This document shows, in pieces, positions 1 to 5,671 of a stretch of DNA of 6,356 nt. The stretch comes from Candidatus Glassiibacteriota bacterium. GTDB lineage: Bacteria > Gemmatimonadota > Glassbacteria > GWA2-58-10. The notes under the pieces are model-generated. The model saw nothing but the letters and a program-made list of their open reading frames with translations, was not told the DNA's origin and searched no databases. The stretch's first letter is position 1, and each line of letters begins with the position of its first letter. Where the stretch lies: the NCBI GenBank assembly GCA_016934095.1, contig JAFGTO010000162.1:1-6356 (forward strand). Direction: 5' to 3'. Position numbers and translations under genes: made by a program.

Positions 1-14
1 ATAAATTTAATCAC

Positions 15-46
15 GGGGCGTTGAGGTGTTTTTTCAACGCCCCTTT
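15..46 (+). terminator. Hairpin, probable intrinsic terminator of an upstream gene
   Basis: GGGGCGTTGA at 15-24 pairs perfectly with TCAACGCCCC at 34-43, giving a 10-bp GC-rich stem and a 9-nt T-rich loop, followed by only three T residues (44-46). The form fits a Rho-independent terminator of a plus-strand gene beyond the left edge, although the U-tract is short. It ends 33 nt before the GH2 start codon, so it might instead act as a leader hairpin or attenuator for that gene. No clear promoter fits between the hairpin and the start codon. Confidence 0.55.
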
Positions 47-76
47 AGATACACCGCAGAACTTTAAGGAGAGGTT

Positions 77-1945
77 ATGGCACAGAGGTCCGACCACGTT
101 TCATCTGCCGGGAGAACATTACCTTTCAAGCCTGTCTTGCTGCTGCTCGCCCTGACCTGCCTGGTTTTCGCTATCGCACCCCGCCTTTACGCTGTCGAGC
201 GCTACAGCATCCCGCTGGATGGGACCTGGGACTTCCTGCCCCGCCTGGGCGACCGTGGCGAGGGCGGCCGCCACCGCTTCGAGTCGCCTGAGGCGCTCCG
301 CGAGTCCTGGCGCAGGATAGAAGTGCCCTCCTGCTACCAGCGGGTGTTCGAGGACCTCAGGTATTTCGAGGGGGTGAGCTGGTATGCGCGCAAGTTCCGC
401 TTCGGCGATGACCCGGGCGATGTGTGCGCCCGGCTGGTCTTCGAGGGGGTCAACTACCGCTGCCGGGTCTACCTCAACGGCAAGGTGCTGGGAGACCACG
501 AGGGCGGTTACACCACTTTCGCCATGCCGGTCCAGGGTGCGCTGCTCCGTGGCGAAAACACCGTGGCCGTGCGGGTGGACAGCCGCCGCCACCTGCTGCG
601 CCTGCCCGGGGATGTCGGCTGGCTCAACTACGGGGGCATCTACCGGCCCGTGCGGCTCGAGGTGATGCCCCAGGTGCACCTGGCGGACCTGGCCGTGCGC
701 ACCAAGATCCCGGGACCTGCGGCCATCCTGGGGGTGAATGCCACGGTCGAGGGGCCCATGGCCGGCTCCCCGGCCTGGGCGGACCTGCGCCTCGAGGTAC
801 TCGACAAACAAGGCAACTCTGTCTCCGTGGGTTCGAGGGGGTTTATCTGGACCGGCGGGAAAGAGAGCCTTTACCTGGAGCTCAGGGTGAACGAGCACTT
901 CGTGCAGCAATGGAGCCCGGAGAACCCCTACCTCTATCGCCTCAGGGCCAGGCTGAGCCTGGATGAAAAGCCGGCCGACCAGCAGACAGCCACTTTCGGG
1001 ATCCGCACACTCTCGGCCAGGGGGCGCGACTTCCTGCTCAGCGGCAAGCCGATCAAGCTCCGCGGCATCTGCTACCTCTACGATTTCGACAAGACCGGCC
1101 GCACCCTGGACCCGGAAGCTTTCGCCGGGGACCTGGCTAACTTCCGCGAGCTGGGGATCAACGCGCTGAGGAACCACTTCCCTTTGGAGCCGCGAATGCT
1201 GGATGCCTGCGACAGCCTGGGCATCCTGGTCTGGCACGACATCCCGGTATACTGGGTGAGCGGCTACGACCCCTGCGACCTGAGGCTGGCTAAAGAGATG
1301 ATCGGCGAGATGGCCCTGGCCGACCGCAGCCGTGCCTGCATGGCTGTCTGGAACCTGGGCAATGAAAACCGCATGGAACGCACCGACCGGGCGGCTTTCT
1401 TCACCGCCCTGCGGGATGAGCTCCACAGCTACCTGCCAGGCGCCCTTACCACCTGCGCCCTGACCCAGGGATCTTTCAGGGACGTGATGTACGGCATCGT
1501 GGACCTGCTCAGCGAGAATATCTACCCCGGCTGGTATACCTTCCTCAACCGCGACCCGGTGATGTGGCGTGCCGACACCTCGCAGATGGACCTGGACAAA
1601 TACGAGCAGGACCTCCGCCGGGAGATCGCCGACTGCCCGGACATGCCGGTAATCATCAGCGAGGTCGGAGCCGGCGCGGCTTACGGGATGTACAAAAACG
1701 ACCCCTGGAGGCTTTTCTCGGAGGACTACCAGGCCTACCTGCTCGGGCGTCAGCTCGGGATGATCGCCTCGATCGGCGAGGTGAGCGGGATTTTCCAGTT
1801 CCTCTACAACGATTTCTACGACCCGTCGCGCATGGAAGCCCCGGGCCAGGAGGGCAAGAACCTCAAGGGGCTGGTAACCATCGACCGCAAGCGCAAGAAA
1901 GCTTTCGGGGTTCTCAGGGATTTCTATCAAAAGTGGGGCAGGTAA
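77..1945 (+). CDS. Exported glycoside hydrolase family 2 enzyme (beta-glucuronidase/beta-galactosidase-like)
   Basis: This 622-residue protein is a retaining exo-glycosidase of GH2. It should act outside the cytoplasm, removing a terminal beta-linked sugar or uronic acid. Residues 1-39 form a signal peptide: a basic start, a Leu/Ala-rich core at 20-33, and a likely cut after RLYA. A sugar-binding jelly roll (about 45-200, with VYLNGKVLGDHEGGYTTF near 131-148) and an Ig-like domain (about 201-312) precede the TIM barrel (about 315-620). WNLGNE (425-430) supplies the acid/base Glu430, and VIISEVGAG (525-533) the nucleophile Glu529. NLKG at 595-598 matches the NxK motif that binds the uronate carboxylate in beta-glucuronidases, but similar N-x-K-G strings also occur in GH2 beta-galactosidases, so the substrate stays open. 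Signature 1 is divergent (RNHFP for the usual RTSHYP), Ser-Arg-Ala replaces the usual Asn-His-Pro before the acid/base strand, and Phe575 sits where a barrel Trp is usual. The ATG at 77 follows AAGGAGAGG (66-74). Length is close to the roughly 600-residue E. coli GUS type. Family is secure; specificity is not. Confidence 0.93.
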   Translation: MAQRSDHVSSAGRTLPFKPVLLLLALTCLVFAIAPRLYAVERYSIPLDGTWDFLPRLGDRGEGGRHRFESPEALRESWRRIEVPSCYQRVFEDLRYFEGVSWYARKFRFGDDPGDVCARLVFEGVNYRCRVYLNGKVLGDHEGGYTTFAMPVQGALLRGENTVAVRVDSRRHLLRLPGDVGWLNYGGIYRPVRLEVMPQVHLADLAVRTKIPGPAAILGVNATVEGPMAGSPAWADLRLEVLDKQGNSVSVGSRGFIWTGGKESLYLELRVNEHFVQQWSPENPYLYRLRARLSLDEKPADQQTATFGIRTLSARGRDFLLSGKPIKLRGICYLYDFDKTGRTLDPEAFAGDLANFRELGINALRNHFPLEPRMLDACDSLGILVWHDIPVYWVSGYDPCDLRLAKEMIGEMALADRSRACMAVWNLGNENRMERTDRAAFFTALRDELHSYLPGALTTCALTQGSFRDVMYGIVDLLSENIYPGWYTFLNRDPVMWRADTSQMDLDKYEQDLRREIADCPDMPVIISEVGAGAAYGMYKNDPWRLFSEDYQAYLLGRQLGMIASIGEVSGIFQFLYNDFYDPSRMEAPGQEGKNLKGLVTIDRKRKKAFGVLRDFYQKWGR

Positions 1946-2002
1946 GCCCGGGATGCGTAATTCTCTGCCCGGGAGGCCGCCCGCAGTTAAACCCTCTCAC
2001 GC

Positions 2003-2007
2003 GGAGG
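2003..2007 (+). promoter_or_regulatory. Ribosome binding site of the AIM24 gene
   Basis: GGAGG lies 6 nt before the ATG at 2014. It fixes the start, since the open frame runs back into the GH2 gene without a stop and that upstream part is only an out-of-frame reading of GH2. Confidence 0.75.
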
Positions 2008-2013
2008 CAGCTC

Positions 2014-2802
2014 ATGCAGTGCCATGAAGTCGATTACGAGATACTCGGGGATGACATGCAGATCGTGGAGGTGGAGCTCGACCCCGGCGAAAAAGTGATC
2101 GCCGAGGCAGGGGCGATGAACTACATGGAGGATGAGATCAGCTTCGAGGCCCGGATGGGCGACGGCTCCAAGCCGGACCAGGGACTGATGGGCAAGCTGC
2201 TCGATGCGGCCAAGCGCAAGATCACCGGCGAGTCGATTTTCCTGACCCATTTCACCAATGTGGGCGCAGGCAAGAGAAGGGTGGCCTTTGCCGCGCCTTA
2301 CCCGGGGAGGATTATCGCCCTGGACCTCAGGCAATACATGAACGAGGTGATCTGCCAGAAGGATGCTTTCCTCTGCGCGGCCCTGGGCACCGAGGTGAGC
2401 ATAGCTTTCAACCGCAGGCTGGGCGCCGGGTTTTTCGGCGGCGAGGGCTTCATCCTGCAACGGCTGATCGGCGATGGCATGGCTTTCCTGCACGCCGGCG
2501 GCACGGTGATCGAGAAAGAGCTGCACGGCGAGACCATGCGGATCGATACCGGCTGCATCGTGGGTTTCACCAAGGGTATCAGCTACGACATCCAGCTCGC
2601 CGGTGGCCTCAAGTCGATGTTCTTCGCCGGCGAGGGGCTGTTCCTGGCCACGCTCAGCGGGCACGGACATGTCTGGCTGCAGAGCCTGCCGTTCTCCCGC
2701 CTGGCCGACCGGGTGCTGGCCAACGCTCCCAGGGCCGGCGGGAAACAGACCGGGGAAGGCTCGGTCCTGGGCGGCCTGGGAGACCTGTTCGGAGACAGGT
2801 AG
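2014..2802 (+). CDS. AIM24 / TIGR00266 family protein
   Basis: This 262-residue soluble protein belongs to the TIGR00266 family (AIM24, formerly DUF124). The family forms a beta-rich fold of repeated glycine-rich strands and has no established biochemical role in bacteria; mitochondrial AIM24 in yeast is linked to inner-membrane organisation. Family hallmarks appear in order: EAGAM (31-35), GESIFLTHF (72-80), PYPGRIIALDL (95-105), a glycine-rich FFGGEGFILQRLIGDG run (140-155), IDTGCIVGF (177-185), GGLKSMFFAGEGLFLATLSG (197-216) and HVWLQS (219-224). The repeated GEGxxLxxLxGxG unit shows the internal duplication typical of the fold. There is no signal peptide or membrane segment. The gene follows GH2 by 68 nt with no convincing terminator between them, so co-transcription is possible, but nothing links the two functions. 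The 30-residue tail after WLQS is Gly/Ala-rich and probably disordered. The family call is firm; the function is unknown. Confidence 0.93.
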   Translation: MQCHEVDYEILGDDMQIVEVELDPGEKVIAEAGAMNYMEDEISFEARMGDGSKPDQGLMGKLLDAAKRKITGESIFLTHFTNVGAGKRRVAFAAPYPGRIIALDLRQYMNEVICQKDAFLCAALGTEVSIAFNRRLGAGFFGGEGFILQRLIGDGMAFLHAGGTVIEKELHGETMRIDTGCIVGFTKGISYDIQLAGGLKSMFFAGEGLFLATLSGHGHVWLQSLPFSRLADRVLANAPRAGGKQTGEGSVLGGLGDLFGDR

Positions 2803-2853
2803 CTGTAGGCGGATCCAGCGAAAAATCGGAGCGCCCAGAGAGACAGTTAGAGC

Positions 2854-2940
2854 GATTGTCAAAAGTTTTTTTCTTTAAAATAAATTGCAGGGGAAAGGAG
2901 AAAACCTTTTTTAACCGGGATTATTTATAAAATGAACCAA
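2854..2940 (+). promoter_or_regulatory. AT-rich intergenic stretch, possible promoter region for lhgO
   Basis: In an otherwise GC-rich window this stretch is strongly AT-rich. It contains TTGTCA at 2856-2861 with TAAAAT (2876-2881) or TAAATT (2881-2886) downstream, but at poor spacings of 14 and 19 nt. It also contains a TATAAAAT string at 2926-2933 without a good -35 partner. A weak 5-bp hairpin AAAGG/CCTTT (2894-2909) followed by T residues could act as a terminator for the AIM24 gene. The composition suggests a transcription boundary, but no single element is convincing. Confidence 0.25.
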
Positions 2941-2943
2941 TGC

Positions 2944-3027
2944 TTGTAGGGGCAGGCCCCCGTGCCTGCCCGCTGTTTGGGATCTTGCGATGTGAGCAGG
3001 GCGGCCACAGGGGGGCCGTCCCTACAA
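2944..3027. repeat. Palindromic MITE/REP-like element with terminal inverted repeats
   Basis: The 84-bp element starts with TTGTAGGG (2944-2951) and ends with its exact complement CCCTACAA (3020-3027). Inside, GGGCAGGC (2950-2957) pairs perfectly with GCCTGCCC (2964-2971) across a 6-nt loop. GGGCGGCC (2999-3006) pairs with GGCCGTCC (3014-3021) across a 7-nt loop with one G-U pair. The left arm (2944-2973) and the reverse complement of the right arm (2996-3027) are diverged copies of one unit, so the whole can fold as a cruciform with two side hairpins around a spacer at 2974-2995. It carries no gene and no clear target-site duplication. The form is that of short non-autonomous dispersed repeats common in environmental bacterial genomes; whether it recurs elsewhere cannot be seen here. 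Confidence 0.75.
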
Positions 3028-3074
3028 CTAAAAGGTTTCCGCCCTCCCCCGAAAGAAATCAAACCGGACCAAGC

Positions 3075-3079
3075 GGAGA
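3075..3079 (+). promoter_or_regulatory. Ribosome binding site deciding the TTG start of lhgO
   Basis: GGAGA ends 7 nt before TTG at 3087. This is the only in-frame start whose product begins directly at the FAD-binding strand (residues 2-12), as in other LhgO proteins. The in-frame ATG at 2940 would add 49 residues encoded mainly by the palindromic repeat. Confidence 0.7.
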
Positions 3080-3086
3080 AGCAACC

Positions 3087-4250
3087 TTGAAGTTCGTGAT
3101 CATCGGAGCAGGCATCATCGGCAGCGCAGTGGCCCTGGAGTTCGCCTCCAGGGGCCTGGGCGAGGTAATAGTGCTGGAGAAAGAGGCCCGGCTGGGCGAG
3201 CACGCCAGCGGCCGCAACAGCGGGGTGCTGCACTCGGGGATCAACCAGAAGCCCGGCTCGCTGAAAGCCAGGATGTGTGTCGAGGGCAACCGGCTGGCCC
3301 GCCGGTTCTGCCTGGAACACGGGGTCAGGATGCAGGAGTGCGGCACCCTGGTGGTGGCCAGGAACGAGCGCGAGGAAAAGGCCCTGGGCCTGCTCCTCGA
3401 CCTGGGTGTGCAGGCCGGGGTGCAGGGACTCAGGATCATCGACCGGGATGAGCTCAACAGCCGCGAGCCTGAGGTCGCCGGCACCCGGGCCCTGCTCTCG
3501 CCCAACGGTGCGGTGGTGGACAGCAACGGGTTTCTCGAGGCGGTGGCCGCCAAGGCCCGGGACCTGGGTGCGGTGTTCCGCCTGGGCGCCGGGGTGAGAC
3601 AGATCTCCGGCCTGAGGGTGATCACGGACAGGGAGGAATTCGAGGCCGGCCACGTTATCAACTGCGCCGGGCTGCACGCGGACACGATCGCCCGCATGAT
3701 GGGCGCCGGCGGCCGCTATCGCATCATCCCTTTCAGGGGCGAGTACATGGCCCTGAAAAAGATCAGGCTCAACTCGATGGTCTACCAGGTCCCGGACCTG
3801 AGGTACCCCTTCCTGGGCGTGCACCTGACCAGGACCGTGGACGGCGAGGTGCTGGCCGGGCCAACTGCCATGCTCTCTTTCGGGCGTGAATCCTATGACA
3901 AGCAGGTCGATCTGCCGGAGACCCTGCGCATGACAGGCTCGCTCAATTTCTGGCTGCTGGCCCTCAGCCCGGAATTCCTCAGGCTGGCCGTGCACAACGC
4001 CAGGATCTCTTTCTCACGGAAAGCTTTCCTGCAGGAGGTCAGGACCCTCTGGCCCGGGGCCGCAGCAGAGGACCTGGCTCCTTACCGCTCGGGCATCCGC
4101 GCCCAGATGGTGGACACCCGGGGCAGGCTGGTGGATGACATGCTGGTCGAGTTCAGGCAGGACTCCACCCACGTGCTGAACGCAGTGTCGCCCGGGCTGA
4201 CCTCGAGCCTGGCTTTCGCCCGCTACCTGGCCGACAGGATCGCCGGCTGA
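3087..4250 (+). CDS. lhgO: L-2-hydroxyglutarate oxidase/dehydrogenase (LhgO type, FAD-dependent)
   Basis: This 387-residue flavoprotein of the DAO superfamily is expected to oxidise L-2-hydroxyglutarate to 2-oxoglutarate, passing electrons to oxygen or the membrane quinone pool. The N-terminus has the Rossmann FAD motif GAGIIG (7-12) with Glu31 closing the second strand to bind the ribose. Motifs shared with E. coli LhgO (YgaF) run along the length: GRNSGVLHSGI (42-52, E. coli GHNSGVIHAGV), PGSLKA (56-61), FRGEY (216-220), PFLGVHLTR (241-249), a GPTAMLSF block (258-265) and the C-terminal SGIRAQ (335-340). Near the C-terminus, NAVSPGLTSSLA (365-376) replaces the usual NAPSPAAT-like loop, a small deviation near the flavin site. 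There is no signal peptide; the protein should be cytosolic or peripheral to the membrane. It is somewhat shorter than the 422-residue E. coli protein. It is preceded by the palindromic repeat and followed, after 133 nt, by a membrane protein gene. Glycerol-3-phosphate dehydrogenase-like relatives are the main alternative, but the FRGEY and PFLGVHLTR motifs favour LhgO. Confidence 0.9.
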   Translation: MKFVIIGAGIIGSAVALEFASRGLGEVIVLEKEARLGEHASGRNSGVLHSGINQKPGSLKARMCVEGNRLARRFCLEHGVRMQECGTLVVARNEREEKALGLLLDLGVQAGVQGLRIIDRDELNSREPEVAGTRALLSPNGAVVDSNGFLEAVAAKARDLGAVFRLGAGVRQISGLRVITDREEFEAGHVINCAGLHADTIARMMGAGGRYRIIPFRGEYMALKKIRLNSMVYQVPDLRYPFLGVHLTRTVDGEVLAGPTAMLSFGRESYDKQVDLPETLRMTGSLNFWLLALSPEFLRLAVHNARISFSRKAFLQEVRTLWPGAAAEDLAPYRSGIRAQMVDTRGRLVDDMLVEFRQDSTHVLNAVSPGLTSSLAFARYLADRIAG

Positions 4251-4332
4251 CCGAAGGGCCGCACTCCGGGGCTTGATATATGGTCCGGTCCGGCACGACG
4301 ATTTTAAAGCGATTTTTCAAGATAGCAGCGGT

Positions 4333-4353
4333 GAGTGTCCCTGCGGGACACTC
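4333..4353. repeat. Perfect 9-bp inverted repeat (hairpin) between lhgO and the DUF819 gene
   Basis: GAGTGTCCC (4333-4341) pairs perfectly with GGGACACTC (4345-4353) across a TGC loop. No T-run follows on either strand, so it is a poor intrinsic terminator. It lies 30 nt before the chosen DUF819 start, just upstream of the ribosome binding site. It could be an mRNA-stabilising or leader hairpin, a protein-binding palindrome, or a short dispersed repeat. Confidence 0.7.
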
Positions 4354-4368
4354 TGCCCGATAAAACCC

Positions 4369-4377
4369 AAGGAAAGG
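4369..4377 (+). promoter_or_regulatory. Ribosome binding site deciding the TTG start of the DUF819 gene
   Basis: AAGGAAAGG ends 6 nt before TTG at 4384. The alternative in-frame TTG at 4273 has only a weak GGGG nearby. It would add 37 residues that are partly encoded by the hairpin and do not look like a family N-terminus. Confidence 0.65.
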
Positions 4378-4383
4378 CTTTTT

Positions 4384-5637
4384 TTGCCCTACTCAACCCC
4401 TCTGGTCGCCAACGATGCGGTGGTCCTCGGCCTGTTGGTCCTGGTACTGGCCCTGGTGTTCGCCACCTCCAGCAGTCAGCGGCCGTCATTCCGCAAGTTC
4501 TACCGCTATGTACCCTCGATCCTGCTGTGCTATTTCATCCCGGCCGTGCTGGCCAGCCTGGGAATAGTCTCGGCGGAGAAATCCCGGCTCTATTTTGTCT
4601 GCTCGCGCTACCTGCTGCCCGCCTGCCTGGTGCTGCTCACCCTGAGCATAGACCTCAGAGAGGTGCTCCGGTTGGGGCCCAAGCTGCTGACCATGTTTTT
4701 CACCGGCACGGTAGGGGTATTGGCGGGAGGGCCGCTGGCCATTATCATTGTCTCCCGGTTCAGCCCGGAGACAGTGGGAGGGCAGGGACCCGATGCGGTA
4801 TGGCGCGGGCTGACCACCCTGGCCGGAAGCTGGATCGGCGGGGCGGCGAACCAGACCGCCATGAAAGAAGTGTTCGGGGTGGGGGATGAGATATTCGGCA
4901 CCCTGGTGGCCGTGGATGTGCTGGTGGCCAACCTCTGGATGGCGGTCCTGCTGGTGCTGGCGAGCAACAGCAAGTGGGTCGACAGCCTTTACGGCGCAGA
5001 CTCCTCGGACATCGACCGCCTGCGCCGCAAGATGGAAGCCTACCGGGCCGAGGTGCTCAGGATACCCGCGACCGCCGACACCATGAAAATCCTGGCCGCC
5101 GGTTTCGGAGTGACCGCTCTCGCCCACTTAGGGGCGGATTACCTGGCCCCGGCCATCGAGGCCGCAGCGCCGCAGCTCGGCAGGTTCAGCCTGACCAGCA
5201 GGTTCTTCTGGATCGTGGTCATCGCCACCACCGGCGGGCTGATACTGTCTTTCACAAGGGCACGCCGCCTGGAGGGCGCCGGGGCCTCCCGCATCGGCAC
5301 TGTTTTCCTCTACCTGCTGGTGGCTTCCATCGGCATGAAAATGAATATCCTCTCCGTGCTCAAAGCCCCCGGCCTCTACCTGGTGGGCCTGATCTGGATC
5401 TCGGTGCATGCGGTCCTGCTGATAGTGGTAGCCTGGATTATCAGGGCGCCGGTCTTTTTCCTGGCAGTGGGCAGCCAGGCGAATATCGGCGGTGCGGCCT
5501 CGGCGCCGGTGGTGGCCAGCGCTTTCCACCCGGCACTGGCGCCTGTGGGCGTGCTGGTGGCAGTGGTGGGTTACGCCCTGGGGACTTACTGCGCCTGGCT
5601 CTGCGGCATGTTGATGCGCCTTGCCGCGCCGATGTGA
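4384..5637 (+). CDS. DUF819 family integral membrane protein (putative transporter)
   Basis: This 417-residue inner-membrane protein belongs to the DUF819 (YjcL-like) family, thought to be secondary transporters with no agreed substrate. About ten hydrophobic segments are visible, near 11-27, 43-61, 76-89, 101-123, 170-193, 233-251, 274-290, 305-323, 330-353 and 386-410. Two related glycine-rich re-entrant-like motifs mark the two halves: GSWIGGAANQTAMKEVF (148-164) and GSQANIGGAASAPVVASAF (363-381). This fits an inverted-repeat transporter fold in which the paired motifs line the substrate site. A charged loop (about 195-228, with DIDRLRRKMEAYRAE) separates the halves and is probably cytoplasmic. 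The start near STPLVANDAVVLGLL is typical of the family and follows a good ribosome binding site. The 133-nt gap to lhgO, on the same strand and without a clear terminator, allows co-transcription. That would suggest a carboxylate-related substrate, but this is speculation. Confidence 0.88.
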   Translation: MPYSTPLVANDAVVLGLLVLVLALVFATSSSQRPSFRKFYRYVPSILLCYFIPAVLASLGIVSAEKSRLYFVCSRYLLPACLVLLTLSIDLREVLRLGPKLLTMFFTGTVGVLAGGPLAIIIVSRFSPETVGGQGPDAVWRGLTTLAGSWIGGAANQTAMKEVFGVGDEIFGTLVAVDVLVANLWMAVLLVLASNSKWVDSLYGADSSDIDRLRRKMEAYRAEVLRIPATADTMKILAAGFGVTALAHLGADYLAPAIEAAAPQLGRFSLTSRFFWIVVIATTGGLILSFTRARRLEGAGASRIGTVFLYLLVASIGMKMNILSVLKAPGLYLVGLIWISVHAVLLIVVAWIIRAPVFFLAVGSQANIGGAASAPVVASAFHPALAPVGVLVAVVGYALGTYCAWLCGMLMRLAAPM

Positions 5638-5671
5638 GCTCCCGGCAATGCAGGTTGCGTGTTAACCGGCG

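Noticed and set aside
119..1930. A 603-residue open frame on the minus strand opposite GH2
   Set aside because: It mirrors the GH2 gene on the other strand, an effect of GC-rich codon use. The translation is low-complexity (His, Val, Pro, Gln, Arg rich) with no recognisable domain, while the plus strand encodes a clear family.
1564..2013. N-terminal extension of the AIM24 frame into GH2
   Set aside because: The extension is an out-of-frame reading of the GH2 coding sequence; the ATG at 2014 has GGAGG at good spacing and begins where family members begin.
2944..3027. Interpretation of the palindromic stretch as a CRISPR repeat pair or tRNA
   Set aside because: There are only two inverted, diverged arms and no regular direct repeats with spacers, and the fold is not a cloverleaf.
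2940..3086. ATG at 2940 as the lhgO start
   Set aside because: The added 49 residues are read through the palindromic repeat and do not resemble an LhgO N-terminus; the TTG at 3087 has a proper ribosome binding site and starts at the FAD motif.
4273..4383. Earlier TTG start for the DUF819 protein
   Set aside because: The ribosome binding site is weak and the extra 37 residues are hydrophilic, partly encoded by a hairpin and unlike family N-termini.
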